A stretch of 64,000 nt of DNA from Streptomyces marokkonensis (GTDB taxonomy: Bacteria; Actinomycetota; Actinomycetes; Streptomycetales; Streptomycetaceae). This document shows, piece by piece, positions 10,331-18,945 of the stretch. The translations under genes and the position numbers were made by a program. The stretch is from positions 1 to 64,000 of the forward strand of contig NZ_VSKS01000012.1 in the NCBI RefSeq assembly GCF_008312835.1, written 5' to 3'. The notes under the pieces are model-generated. The model ran no database searches and was not told where the DNA came from. It saw only the letters and a program-made list of their open reading frames with translations. The stretch's first letter is position 1. Every line of letters begins with the position of its first letter.

Positions 10331-10408
10331 ATGGGTCGCGTGACGGCGCGGGCCACGCGGGAACGGGGGGGGCGATGGGCGAGTTCTGGCCGGTACCCGA
10401 CGCACTGA
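10331..10408 (+). other. possible 25-codon upstream ORF overlapping the DUF6314 start
   Basis: ATG 10331 has a well-placed AGGAG seven bases upstream, better than the site of the following gene. It reads MGRVTARATRERGGRW... to TGA at 10406-10408 and overlaps the DUF6314 start (10375) in another frame. It could lower or couple translation of that gene, or be chance. Confidence 0.3.
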
Positions 10409-10815
10409 TCTACCTCGCCGGCCACTGGCGGGCGGAGCGGACCGTGCGGGACCTGGCGAGCGGCGACGAGGGGCACTTCGCGGGGACGGTCGTCTTCGGC
10501 CCGCTGGAGGGCGGCGGCCTGCTGCACCGGGAGTCGGGCGACTTCACCTGGCGGGGCCTCACCCGGCCCGCCGAACGGACCCTGCTCTTCCTGCCCGGGC
10601 CCGGCGGCACGGCGGACGTACGGTTCGCGGACGGCCGCCCGTTCCACGACCTGGATCTCACCGCGGGCCGGCACGTCACCGACCACCCGTGCTCCGCCGA
10701 CCTCTACCGGGGCGAGTTCACCGTCCGCGACGCCGGCCACTGGCACACGGTCTGGCGGGTGCGCGGTCCCGCCAAGGATCTGGAGCTCACCACCGGCTAC
10801 GCGCGCGTGGGCTGA
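10375..10815 (+). CDS. DUF6314 family protein
   Basis: 146 residues, matching a small Streptomyces family of lipocalin/FABP-like proteins of unknown role. It begins MGEFWPVPDALIYLAGHWRAERTV and contains FHDLDLTAGRHVTDHPCSADLYRGEF, the segments I recall as most conserved. No signal peptide; cytoplasmic. ATG 10375 has only a G-run upstream as ribosome site. Its 3' end overlaps the convergent phosphatase-fold gene by 19 bases. Confidence 0.75.
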   Translation: MGEFWPVPDALIYLAGHWRAERTVRDLASGDEGHFAGTVVFGPLEGGGLLHRESGDFTWRGLTRPAERTLLFLPGPGGTADVRFADGRPFHDLDLTAGRHVTDHPCSADLYRGEFTVRDAGHWHTVWRVRGPAKDLELTTGYARVG

Positions 10816-11390
10816 GCACAGGTCCCTTCCAGGCGCAGGCTCCAGCGGCCCGCCCGGCCGGTCACGCCGACCGTCGAGAGCGAGCGGACGTCGATGCTCC
10901 AGTACGTGGCGGGCGGCGCCTTGAGCACGTACACGAGGGCCGCGCGGATCACCGACGGCTCGGCCACGGCGACGACCCGGCAGCCGTCCTCGACCGGCCT
11001 GGTGTCGAGCCAGCCGCCGACCCGGCCGATGAAGTCCAGCAGCGACTCCCCGCCGTGCGGTGTGGCCCGCGGGTCGGCCAGCCAGGCGTCCACGGCCTCC
11101 GGCTCCCGGGCCATGGCCTCACCCAGGGTCAGCCCCCGCCAGCGGCCCATGTCGCAGTCACGGAGGGCGAGCTGCACCAGCGGCGCGTATCCCAGCCCTT
11201 CTCCGGTGGCACGGCTGCGCGGGGCCGGGGAGCAGTAGCGCAGATCGGCCGCCGCGAGCGGCAGCAGTTCGTGCGCGACCCGTTGCACCTCGCCCCATCC
11301 GGCCCGGTCCAGCGGCCGCACGTCCTCGAAGCGCTCGGCGAGCACCGAGGAGCTCCCCGCGGCTGCGACGAACGTGACCCGAAGTGCCAT
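10797..11390 (-). CDS. histidine-phosphatase-fold protein lacking catalytic histidines
   Basis: 197 residues related to the phosphoglycerate mutase/histidine phosphatase family: an N-terminal strand followed by AAAGSS where active members have RHG, the retained CSPAPRSRATGEGL arginine region, the retained PHGGESLLDFIGRVGGWLD segment, and VVAVAEPSVIRAAL where active members carry the second histidine. Both catalytic histidines are therefore missing and phosphatase activity is unlikely; a binding or regulatory role is inferred. The ATG at 11390 is preceded at the right distance by a promoter giving a leaderless mRNA; an in-frame start at 11492 would lie upstream of it. Confidence 0.75.
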   Translation of the reverse strand: MALRVTFVAAAGSSSVLAERFEDVRPLDRAGWGEVQRVAHELLPLAAADLRYCSPAPRSRATGEGLGYAPLVQLALRDCDMGRWRGLTLGEAMAREPEAVDAWLADPRATPHGGESLLDFIGRVGGWLDTRPVEDGCRVVAVAEPSVIRAALVYVLKAPPATYWSIDVRSLSTVGVTGRAGRWSLRLEGTCAQPTRA

Positions 11391-11396
11391 GCCGCG

Positions 11397-11425
11397 ATCG
11401 TCAGTCGCCGGAGTGGACAGGTCAA
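11397..11425 (-). promoter_or_regulatory. promoter of the histidine-phosphatase-fold gene (leaderless)
   Basis: Minus-strand TTGACC (11425-11420), a 17-base spacer and GACGAT (11402-11397) end 6 bases before ATG 11390. Transcription would begin at the start codon. Confidence 0.5.
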
Positions 11426-11519
11426 GGGGTGCCGCCATGCCGTCACTCCGGGTGCCCACCGCCCTACTCACCGGTAAGGACGCGCCGGACAAGTCACCCG
11501 GAACGCCCGTGCGCCCCCC

Positions 11520-11957
11520 TCACTCGAAGACGAGCGCCATCCAGTGGTCCGGCCGCTCCAGCGGGCGGAACCCCAGCTTCTCGTAGACGCCGTGCGCGTC
11601 GTGCGTGGCGAGCATGACGCGCTTGGGCCCGCAGGCCCGCAGCTCCTCCCGCACGGCCGCCACCAGCGCGGTGCCGACCCCCTTGCCCCGTACCGACGGG
11701 TCGACGTACACATCGCACAGCCAGGCGAACGTCGCCCGGTCGGTGACGACCCTGGCGTACGCCACCTGCTCCCGCGACGCGCTCTCGTAGACGCCGAAGT
11801 TCAGCGATCCCCCGATCGCCCGGTCCTGCTTCTCCCGGGAGCGGCCCAGGGCCCAGTACGCGTCGGTGGACAGCCACCCGTGCACCCGCGCCGCGTCGAT
11901 CCTGGCAGGGTCGGTGGAGATCTCGTAGCCCTCGGGCAGGCGCGGGGTGTCGGTCAT
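11520..11957 (-). CDS. GNAT family N-acetyltransferase
   Basis: 145 residues. The acetyl-CoA-binding motif A is clear in DVYVDPSVRGKGVGTALVAAV (about residues 88-108), followed by the motif B region VYEKLGFRPL. Substrate unknown. The size and the N-terminal YEISTDPARIDAARVHGWL type are common among Streptomyces stand-alone GNAT proteins. Start at ATG 11957. The next gene upstream ends 41 bases away on the same strand. Confidence 0.82.
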   Translation of the reverse strand: MTDTPRLPEGYEISTDPARIDAARVHGWLSTDAYWALGRSREKQDRAIGGSLNFGVYESASREQVAYARVVTDRATFAWLCDVYVDPSVRGKGVGTALVAAVREELRACGPKRVMLATHDAHGVYEKLGFRPLERPDHWMALVFE

Positions 11958-11998
11958 GTCGGGGATGTTCGCAGGCCGGGCGGGGCGGCGTCGAACCT

Positions 11999-13435
11999 TT
12001 ATCCCCGTACCTCGTCGCAGGCGGTGCGCAGGCGCCGCACGCCCTCCGTGATCTCCCCGGTGCCGGCCACCGCCGCGAAGCTCAGCCGGAGGTGCCCTGC
12101 CGGCGGCTCGGCGCTGAAGTAGGGGCGGCCGGGGGTGACGGCGACGCCCGCGCGCAGGGCGGCGGCGGTCAGGGCGGACTCCGCGGTGCCTTCGGGCAGC
12201 CGCAGCCAGAGGTGGTAGCCGCCGGAGGGGACGTGCGGCAGGGCGAGTTCCGGCAGCCGCAGGCGGAGCGCGGCGGTCATGGCGTCCCGGCGGGCCCGCA
12301 GATCGGCGGAGATCGCGCGCAGATGACGCGGCCAGGCGGGCGAGCCGACGAGTTCCAGCGTGGCCTCCTGGAGCGGGCGGGGCACGAAGAAGGTGTCGAC
12401 GACCTGGATGGCCCGCAGCCGCTCCAGCACCGGGCCGTGCGCGGCCAGGGCGCTCACCCGGAAGCTGGGCGAGGTCGCCTTGGTCAGCGAGCAGACGTGC
12501 ACCACCACTCCGTCGGGGTCGTCGGCGGCGAGCGGACGGGGCAGCGGGCCCGCGTCCTCGTGCACCAGCCGCCGGACGAAGTCGTCCTCGACGACGAACG
12601 CGCCCGCCTCGCGTGCGATGCGCAGCACCTCGCCGCGCCGTTCCGGAGCGAGCACGGCGCCGGTGGGGTTCTGGAACAGCGGCTGGCAGACGAAGACACG
12701 GGCGCCGGTCGCCCGGAACGCGTCGGCGAGCAGCGCGGGCCGTACGCCGTCCGCGTCCACCGGTACGGGCACCGGGCGCAGTCCGGCCGCGCGGGCGATG
12801 GCCAGCATGCCGGGATAGGTGGGCGACTCGACGAGCACGGGCGCGCCCGGCGGGGCGAGGGCGCGCAGGGCGGTGGTCAGCGCGGACTGCCCGCCCGAGG
12901 TGACCAGCACCCCGGCCGCCGACACCGGCCCGCCGACACTGCGCGCGAACCACTCGCGCAGCTCCGGCAGCCCCTCCATGGGCGGCCGTCCCCAGGCACC
13001 CGGCCGGCGACCGGCCCGGGACAGCGCCGCCGCCATCGCCCGCTCGGGCTGAAGACAGGGATGCAAATAGCCGCCGTTGAACTCGATCACCCCGGGCGGC
13101 GGCGCGGCCAGCGAGACGAGCACGCCGGAGGCGTCCACCGAGCGCGGCACGAGGTCGGCGGCGCCGTCGGCGCTGAGGGCGACCTCCTGCCAGGAGGTGT
13201 CGCCCGCGGCAGCGGCCGAGGCGCGGGGCTGGGCGCGGAACGCCCCGGCGCCGGGCCGGGTGACCACCAGCCCCTCTGCGGCGAGCCCCGCGAGCGCCCG
13301 GGAGACGGTCACGGGACTCACTCGGAACCGCTCCACAAGGGCGCGGCTCGACGGGAGCTTTTCACCGGGAGAGTAGCGGTCAAGCTCCCGTCGCAGCCGC
13401 TCCGCCAGTTCACCGACACTGCTACGCTCTTGCAT
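11999..13435 (-). CDS. MocR/GntR-type PLP-dependent transcriptional regulator
   Basis: 478 residues: an N-terminal GntR winged helix (GEKLPSSRALVERFRVSPVTVSRALAGLAAEGL, about 25-60) joined to a class I aminotransferase-like domain with LVTSGGQSAL, PTYPGMLAI and a lysine in SLTKATSPSFRVS at the PLP position. MocR proteins sense PLP or amino-compound ligands and usually control the divergent gene, here the EamA exporter. The start at ATG 13435 shares the same CATG as the divergent start. Any control region must therefore lie inside both coding starts. Confidence 0.88.
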   Translation of the reverse strand: MQERSSVGELAERLRRELDRYSPGEKLPSSRALVERFRVSPVTVSRALAGLAAEGLVVTRPGAGAFRAQPRASAAAAGDTSWQEVALSADGAADLVPRSVDASGVLVSLAAPPPGVIEFNGGYLHPCLQPERAMAAALSRAGRRPGAWGRPPMEGLPELREWFARSVGGPVSAAGVLVTSGGQSALTTALRALAPPGAPVLVESPTYPGMLAIARAAGLRPVPVPVDADGVRPALLADAFRATGARVFVCQPLFQNPTGAVLAPERRGEVLRIAREAGAFVVEDDFVRRLVHEDAGPLPRPLAADDPDGVVVHVCSLTKATSPSFRVSALAAHGPVLERLRAIQVVDTFFVPRPLQEATLELVGSPAWPRHLRAISADLRARRDAMTAALRLRLPELALPHVPSGGYHLWLRLPEGTAESALTAAALRAGVAVTPGRPYFSAEPPAGHLRLSFAAVAGTGEITEGVRRLRTACDEVRG

Positions 13436-13457
13436 GAGAGCACAGAGTAGCGCTACT
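13373..13457. promoter_or_regulatory. shared MocR/EamA start region with GCTAC half-sites
   Basis: AGTAGCGCTACT at 13446-13457 is a perfect 12-bp palindrome; further GTAGC/GCTAC half-sites occur at 13373 and 13421. GCTCT-N6-AGAGC spans the shared start codons. -10-like TACGCT (13423-13428) on the plus strand and TACTCT (13457-13452 on the minus strand) each fall about 5-8 bases before the respective ATG, so both mRNAs could be leaderless or nearly so. The repeats are good candidates for the MocR operator. Confidence 0.5.
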
Positions 13458-14351
13458 ACCGCGCCTCCGATAGCGGTTGCCGCTCCCCGGGACCGCGGCG
13501 GCTCCGGCACCCTCCAGGCCGCCCTCGGCGTCATCGCCTTCTCCCTCACCTTCCCGGCCACCGCCTGGGGTCTCGAGGGCTTCGGGCCGTGGTCGCTGGT
13601 GGCCGTGCGCAGTGTGCTCGCGGCGCTGATCGCGGGCGCATGTCTGCTGGCGCTGCGCATCCCGGCGCCGGCCCGGCAGCACCGGCCCGGCCTCGCGGTG
13701 GTCGGTGCCGGAGTGGTGCTCGGCTTCCCGATGCTGACCACGCTGGCGCTGCAGACGTCGACCACCGCGCACGCGGCCGTCGTGGTGGGTCTGCTCCCGC
13801 TGACCACGGCGCTGCTGTCCGCCCTGCGGGTCGGCTCACGGCCCTCGCGCACCTTCTGGGCGGCGGCCCTCGCCGGTGCGGCCGCGGTGGTGGCGTTCAC
13901 CGTGCGGCAGAGCGGCGGCGCGCTGACCACGGCCGACCTGTACCTCTTCGGGGCGCTGCTGGTCTGCGCGGCCGGCTACACCGAGGGCGGCAGGCTGGCC
14001 CGGGTGATGCCGGGGTGGCAGGTGATCGGCTGGGCGCTGGTCCTCTGCCTGCCGCTCGCCCTGCCCGCCGCCGCGGTCGCGCTGACGGTCGAGCCGGTGC
14101 GGCTGACCGCCCACAGCGTGACCGGCCTGCTGTGGGTGGCGGCGGGCTCGCAGTTCCTCGGGCTGATCGTCTGGTACCGGGGCATGGCGGCCATCGGCAT
14201 CCCCAGGGCCAGCCAGTTGCAGCTCGCCCAGCCGCTGCTCACACTGGTGTGGTCGGTGCTGTTGCTGAACGAGCACCTGACGGTGGCCGCGCCGCTGACG
14301 GCCGCGGCAGTGCTCGTGTGCATCGCCGTGACCCAGCGGTCACGCGGTTGA
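13434..14351 (+). CDS. EamA/DMT family transporter
   Basis: 305 residues with ten predicted membrane helices and two EamA repeats, the usual layout of drug/metabolite transporters that export amino acids or related compounds. The conserved helix TSTTAHAAVVVGLLPLTTALLSAL ends the first half; SQLQLAQPLLTLVWSVLLLNE lies in the second. The N-terminal 25 residues are polar. Divergent from the MocR regulator with overlapping start codons, so export is probably induced by the MocR ligand. Substrate unknown. Confidence 0.85.
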   Translation: MRAQSSATTAPPIAVAAPRDRGGSGTLQAALGVIAFSLTFPATAWGLEGFGPWSLVAVRSVLAALIAGACLLALRIPAPARQHRPGLAVVGAGVVLGFPMLTTLALQTSTTAHAAVVVGLLPLTTALLSALRVGSRPSRTFWAAALAGAAAVVAFTVRQSGGALTTADLYLFGALLVCAAGYTEGGRLARVMPGWQVIGWALVLCLPLALPAAAVALTVEPVRLTAHSVTGLLWVAAGSQFLGLIVWYRGMAAIGIPRASQLQLAQPLLTLVWSVLLLNEHLTVAAPLTAAAVLVCIAVTQRSRG

Positions 14352-14363
14352 GAGGAGGCCCCG

Positions 14364-14558
14364 ATGCGCGCAACCGAGGGTGACCAGCTTGTCCAGCACG
14401 GCAGGGTGGTCGGCCAGCACGACAAGGTCGGAGAGATCGTCGAAGTGATGGGCCAGGAGGGGAACCCGCCCTACCGTGTCCGCTTCGAGGACGGACACGA
14501 GGGCGTGTGCTCACCCGGCCCCGACACGGAGATCCGGCACAGGACCCCGCAGCACTAG
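14364..14558 (+). CDS. DUF1918 domain protein
   Basis: 64 residues, the complete length of this small actinobacterial family. It has the typical SH3-like beta sequence GDQLVQHGRVVGQHDKVGEIVEV and YRVRFEDGHEG. Function unknown. It begins 12 bases after the EamA stop, so probably co-transcribed, and ends one base before the convergent glycosidase-like gene. Confidence 0.85.
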   Translation: MRATEGDQLVQHGRVVGQHDKVGEIVEVMGQEGNPPYRVRFEDGHEGVCSPGPDTEIRHRTPQH

Positions 14559-14559
14559 A

Positions 14560-15819
14560 TCAGCGCGGCGGTTGCGCCGGCTGCCGGTAGTGGTCGGTGA
14601 CCACCCGCGCCATCGCCCCGGCCGGATCGGCCGCCACCTCACGGGCGGCGAAGAAGACGTGTCCGCGCACCTGCGGGTACTTCTCGGCAAGCGTGAGGTG
14701 GCGGGACAGCTCGGCCGGGTCGCGCCAGGCCGCGGGCTGCGCCGGGTCGCCCGCCTTGTACAGCGCCTCGCCGACGCAGAGGCGTGTGGCGGAGCCCCGG
14801 ACCACGTCGGCCCACCAGCGGACGAGCTCGGCGTAGTCGGCGGGGGCGAAGCCGATGTGCCAGTAGAGCTGCGGGCAGATGTAGTCGATCCAGTTCTCCC
14901 GGGCCCACCTGCGGGTGTCGGCGTGCAGATCGTCGTACGTCTGCACGCCCGCGCGGGTGGCGGAGCCCCGCTCGTCCACCTCGGCGTTGCGCCAGACCCC
15001 GAACGGGCTGATCCCGAAACGGGTGCCGGGCCGGACCGCCTTGATCCCGGCGGCCGTCTCGCGCACCAGCCGGTCGACGTTGTCCCGCCGCCAGGCCGCG
15101 CGGTCCGGGAAGGCTCCGCCGTGGGTGTCGTAGGCACGGTCGTCGTCGAACGTCTGGCCGGCCACGGGATACGGATAGAAGTAGTCGTCGAAGTGCACCG
15201 CGTCGACGGGGTGGCGCCGCACCGCGTCGAGCATCGCCTCCCGCACGAAGGCGCGGACCTCGGGCAGCCCCGGGTTGTAGTAGAGCTTGTCCCCGTACCG
15301 GACGATCCAGTGGGGGTGGCGCCGGGCGGGGTGCGAGGGGGCGAGCCGGGCCGGATCGGCGTGCATGGCCACGCGGTAGGGGTTGAACCAGGCGTGGAGT
15401 TCCAGACCGCGGGCGTGCGCCTCCTCGACGGCGGTGCCGAGCGGGTCCCAGCCGGGGTGGGCTCCCTGGGTGCCGGTGAGGTACTGCGACCACGGCTCGT
15501 ACGGCGAGGGCCACATCGCGTCGGCGGTGGGCCGCACCTGGAACACCACGGTGTTGAGGCGGGCACGGACGGCCGCGTCGAGGTGGGCGGTCAGCTCGGC
15601 ACGCTGCCGGGCGGCGCTCAGGCCGGGCCGGGAGGGCCAGTCCCGGTTGGTCACGGTGGCCACCCACATGCCGCGCATCTCCCCGGCCGCCGTGCCGCCG
15701 CCCCGCCCCGGACCGCCGGGGGTCCCGGGTCCGCGCCCGGGCGCGGCGGACGCCTGCGGCATCGTCGCCAGCGCGGCCAGCGCCATCGCCGTGAAGCCCC
15801 TGCGGGACACCCGCCCCAT
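14560..15819 (-). CDS. family 10-like glycosyl hydrolase (GHL10), Tat-exported
   Basis: 419 residues. The N-terminus SRRGFTAMALAALATMPQASA is a twin-arginine signal with a likely cleavage after ASA, followed by a Gly/Pro linker. The domain begins EMRGMWVATVTNRDWPS and carries the family segments VVFQVRPTADA, LHAWFNPYRV, VDAVHFDDYFYP and ICPQLYWHIG. These TIM-barrel proteins (YngK-like) act outside the cell, probably on cell-envelope or plant polysaccharides, but the substrate is not established. The acid in HFDDYFYP is a likely catalytic residue. ATG 15819 chosen because it exposes the Tat signal. Confidence 0.85.
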   Translation of the reverse strand: MGRVSRRGFTAMALAALATMPQASAAPGRGPGTPGGPGRGGGTAAGEMRGMWVATVTNRDWPSRPGLSAARQRAELTAHLDAAVRARLNTVVFQVRPTADAMWPSPYEPWSQYLTGTQGAHPGWDPLGTAVEEAHARGLELHAWFNPYRVAMHADPARLAPSHPARRHPHWIVRYGDKLYYNPGLPEVRAFVREAMLDAVRRHPVDAVHFDDYFYPYPVAGQTFDDDRAYDTHGGAFPDRAAWRRDNVDRLVRETAAGIKAVRPGTRFGISPFGVWRNAEVDERGSATRAGVQTYDDLHADTRRWARENWIDYICPQLYWHIGFAPADYAELVRWWADVVRGSATRLCVGEALYKAGDPAQPAAWRDPAELSRHLTLAEKYPQVRGHVFFAAREVAADPAGAMARVVTDHYRQPAQPPR

Positions 15820-15986
15820 CGTGCCCCCTCGTGTGCCGTCGAACCGGCTGGTCGGGTACCGTCTCCCGGCCAGGATGCCCCACCCGCGCGATCGATCATC
15901 GATACTTCGGAGTAACGTGCACGAACGGAGCAGGCGCCGGGACCCGGCACCCTGCCACAGCCGTAAGCAGTAGCGAAAGGGACGAT

Positions 15987-16847
15987 GTGACCGACATCGA
16001 ACGCGTCGGAGTGGTGGGCTGCGGTCAGATGGGCGCCGGGATCGCCGAGGTGTGCGCCCGGGCCGGACTGGACGTCATGGTCGCCGAAACCACCGGCGAA
16101 GCCCTGGAGATCGGCCGTACCCGGCTGTTCAACTCCCTGTCGAAGGCGGCCGAGCGCGGGAAGATCACCGAGGAGGAGCTGGCGGCCACACAGGCCCGGC
16201 TGAGCTTCACCACGGACCTCGGCGAGTTCGCCGACCGTGACCTGGTGATCGAGGCCGTGGTCGAGAACGAGCAGGTCAAGACCGAGATCTTCCAGGTGCT
16301 CGACCAGGTGGTGACCCGGCCGGACGCGATCCTGGCCTCCAACACCTCCTCCATCCCGCTGGTGAAGCTGGCGGTCGCCACCTCGCGGCCCGACCACGTC
16401 GTCGGCATCCACTTCTTCAACCCGGCCCCGGTGCAGAAGCTCGTGGAGCTGATCCCGGCGCTCACCACCTCCGAGGGCACGCTGAGCCGGGCCCAGGTCT
16501 TCACCGAGAAGGTGCTGGGCAAGCACGCGATCCGCGCGCAGGACCGCTCCGGCTTCGTGGTGAACGCGCTGCTGATCCCCTATCTGCTCTCCGCGATCCG
16601 GATGTTCGAGTCGGGCATCGCCAGCCGCGAGGACATCGACAACGGCATGGAGATGGGCTGCGCCCACCCGATGGGCCCGCTGAAGCTGTCCGACCTGATC
16701 GGCCTGGACACCGTGGCCTCGGTCGCGTACTCGATGTACGAGGAGTACAAGGAGCCGCTGTACGCCGCTCCCCCGCTGCTCCAGCGCATGGTCGACGCGG
16801 GCCGGCTCGGCCGCAAGAGCGGTTCCGGTTTCTACACGTACGGCTGA
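15987..16847 (+). CDS. 3-hydroxybutyryl-CoA dehydrogenase
   Basis: 286 residues. Rossmann motif VGCGQMGAGIAEVCARAG binds NAD(P), SNTSSIP and VGIHFFNPAPV line the active site (the His is catalytic), and the C-terminal helical domain MGPLKLSDLIGLDTV mediates dimerisation. It interconverts acetoacetyl-CoA and 3-hydroxybutyryl-CoA, in polyhydroxybutyrate or butyryl-CoA supply. It starts at GTG 15987 behind GAAAGGGACG. It stands alone between a divergent and a convergent gene. Confidence 0.9.
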   Translation: MTDIERVGVVGCGQMGAGIAEVCARAGLDVMVAETTGEALEIGRTRLFNSLSKAAERGKITEEELAATQARLSFTTDLGEFADRDLVIEAVVENEQVKTEIFQVLDQVVTRPDAILASNTSSIPLVKLAVATSRPDHVVGIHFFNPAPVQKLVELIPALTTSEGTLSRAQVFTEKVLGKHAIRAQDRSGFVVNALLIPYLLSAIRMFESGIASREDIDNGMEMGCAHPMGPLKLSDLIGLDTVASVAYSMYEEYKEPLYAAPPLLQRMVDAGRLGRKSGSGFYTYG

Positions 16848-16856
16848 GGGACCTCC

Positions 16857-16900
16857 CCGAGGGGCCCGGACACCCGGCCGCGGGTGCCCGGGCCCCTCGG
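16857..16900. terminator. bidirectional terminator between convergent genes
   Basis: A 20-bp stem with one mismatch (arms 16857-16876 and 16881-16900) closes a 4-base loop, lying between the dehydrogenase stop and the NUDIX stop. The sequence is GC-rich without a U tract, as is common in Streptomyces. Confidence 0.8.
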
Positions 16901-16902
16901 CG

Positions 16903-17448
16903 TCAGGGCCTGCCGTCCTGGCCGAGCCTGAGGTGGTGCAGCAGGAGTAACGCGGCCGCCATGCCCGCGGCCGGGACCTCGCCGCGGGCGACGAGGTCGG
17001 GGACCACCTTGAGGGGCACCCACTCCCGGCGCTCCGACTCGAAGTCGTCCACGGGGTGCCCGACGTACTCCCCCTCCTCGGCCCAGTAGACGTGGTGCCG
17101 GGCGTCGGTGAGGCCGTTGGACGGCTCCACGCTCATCAGGTGGCGCAGGGGACCCGGCCGCCAGCCGGTCTCCTCCTCCAGCTCCCGCGCCGCTGCCCCG
17201 GCGAGGTCCTCGCCGTCCTCGACCACCCCCGCCGCGAGTTCCCAGCCCCAGCTGTCGGTGATGAACCGGTGCCGCCACAGCAGCAGGACCTCGTTGGCGT
17301 CGTTCACCACCGTGGCCACGGCGACCGGGCGCAGCCGTATGAGGAAGTGGTCGAGGTGCCGGCCGTCCGGCAGCTCGACGTCCGCGAGATTGACGCTGAA
17401 CCAGCGGTTTGCGTACACAGGCTGTTCGTTCTGTTTCGTCCACTGCAC
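16903..17448 (-). CDS. NUDIX hydrolase
   Basis: 181 residues with the NUDIX box GVVEDGEDLAGAAARELEEETGW (G-x5-E-x7-REx2EExGW, about residues 77-99). The RWFSVNLADVELPDG...HFLIRL start resembles ADP-ribose-type pyrophosphatases, so nucleotide-sugar clean-up is possible, but the substrate is not fixed. It starts at GTG 17448 behind GGAAGGTGG. The 156-base gap upstream holds only its promoter region. Confidence 0.85.
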   Translation of the reverse strand: MQWTKQNEQPVYANRWFSVNLADVELPDGRHLDHFLIRLRPVAVATVVNDANEVLLLWRHRFITDSWGWELAAGVVEDGEDLAGAAARELEEETGWRPGPLRHLMSVEPSNGLTDARHHVYWAEEGEYVGHPVDDFESERREWVPLKVVPDLVARGEVPAAGMAAALLLLHHLRLGQDGRP

Positions 17449-17604
17449 GGTTCTGCCACCTTCCGAACGAGTAAGGGGCAATATCCCAGCAGTAGACGTC
17501 CCGGCAGCAGGCGCACGGGAGGCCGCCCGCGGCGCAGCGGAAGGCGCGGCGGAGGCGCACACCTGGCCGCGGTGTCCCTGCACCGCGGCGATGCCGACGG
17601 GCCC

Positions 17605-18945
17605 TCAGAGCGGGACGCGCAGGGCCCCGTCGATGAGTTCGGCCGCCTCGGCCGTGCCCGAGCAGCCGCTGCGCACGAGGTGTTCGCGCACCGCGCGCAG
17701 CCTGTCGCGCAGCCGCTGCGACTCCATCCCCCGGGCCTGTTCGGCCATCCGCACCGCGATGGCCACCGCCTTGTCGGCGTTGCCCTGGCGCAGTTCGACG
17801 GTGCTCAGCATCGCAAGCCGGTGCACCCGGCCCCGGTCGTGCGCCGGGGTGTCCACGGCCGCCGCGGCGTGCTCCCCGGCCGCCGCCAGCTCGCCGAGGC
17901 TCAGCAGCGCCTCCGCCACCTGGACGTTGACCAGGCCGGGCTGGACGTAGCCGGTCTCGTCGGGCTCGTGCCCGCGCCGGATGCGCTCCGCGGACTGCTC
18001 GGCCCGCCGGATGCAGGACAGCGCGCTCGTGCCGTCGCCGAGGTGCGCGTACGCCTTGGCCTGCATCGCGTACAGGTCGGAGGCGAGCGCCGGGGTGATG
18101 CGGCTGCCGGCGGCGCGCAGCGCGGCCTCCGCGAAGGCGACGGCCTGCCGGTACTCCCGCATGAACAACGACTGGTTGACGAGCAGCGCGATCACATAGG
18201 CGCCGAGTCCGCGGTCCCCGCTGGCCTTCGCCAGCCGGAGCGCCTGGTGGAAGTAGCGCTGGGCGAGTCCGTGCGCGTCGGAGTCGTAGGCGCAGATGCC
18301 GGCGACGGCGACCAGACCGCCGGTGGCGCGGTGCAGCTGACGGCCGGTCGCGTCGGTGTAGCTGCCGCGCAGCAGCGGGGCCGCCTCGGCGTTGAGGAAG
18401 CCGACGATCCGGGCCCGGGTCGCCACACCGCCGGCCTTGCGGTACATCTGCTCGTAGTGGGTACGGGCAGCGCGCAGCATGTCGAGGTCGTTCGGCGTGA
18501 CCCGGTGCCGGCCGCCGCGGGAGACGTCCACGTCCTCGGGCGGGTTCTCCCACTCCCACACCGGCATCACGGCGGGCGTGCCGGTGACCGCGGGGGCGCC
18601 GACTATGTGCGGGCGGCGCTGCTGGTCGGAGCGCCACAGCGCGGTGGCCCGCTCGACGAACCCGCACAGCGATCCGGTGTGCGGGGCGGCCGGTTCGCCG
18701 GGAACCCCGAGCCCGATGTCGTCGAGGGTCACCGGACGCCGCAGCCGGGCGGCGAGCACCTCGCAGATCAGGTCGGGCACCTGCCCCCGGGGCCGTTGCC
18801 CCTTCAGCCACCGCGCCACGGCGGTGTGTTCGTACCTGAGGGACAGACCGCGCGCCCGTCCGGCCTGGTTGACGTGCGCCGCGAGGCCGGCGTGCGAGAC
18901 CCCGGCCTCGTCCAGGATCGCGTCGAGGAGAGTGTTGGGCTGCAT
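17605..18945 (-). CDS. TPR-containing transcriptional regulator (NsdA-like class)
   Basis: 446 residues. The N-terminus (NTLLDAILDEAGVSHAGLAAHVNQAGR...HTAVARWLKGQRPRG) is a Cro/C1-type helix-turn-helix. The remainder is a long helical repeat region of the tetratricopeptide kind (for example DLYAMQAKAYAHLGDGTSALSCIRRAE). This architecture is shared with Streptomyces regulators of differentiation such as NsdA, but it is not NsdA itself. Target genes are unknown. ATG 18945 chosen as the start of the helix-turn-helix. Upstream lies a 720-base gap with a gene remnant. Confidence 0.8.
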   Translation of the reverse strand: MQPNTLLDAILDEAGVSHAGLAAHVNQAGRARGLSLRYEHTAVARWLKGQRPRGQVPDLICEVLAARLRRPVTLDDIGLGVPGEPAAPHTGSLCGFVERATALWRSDQQRRPHIVGAPAVTGTPAVMPVWEWENPPEDVDVSRGGRHRVTPNDLDMLRAARTHYEQMYRKAGGVATRARIVGFLNAEAAPLLRGSYTDATGRQLHRATGGLVAVAGICAYDSDAHGLAQRYFHQALRLAKASGDRGLGAYVIALLVNQSLFMREYRQAVAFAEAALRAAGSRITPALASDLYAMQAKAYAHLGDGTSALSCIRRAEQSAERIRRGHEPDETGYVQPGLVNVQVAEALLSLGELAAAGEHAAAAVDTPAHDRGRVHRLAMLSTVELRQGNADKAVAIAVRMAEQARGMESQRLRDRLRAVREHLVRSGCSGTAEAAELIDGALRVPL

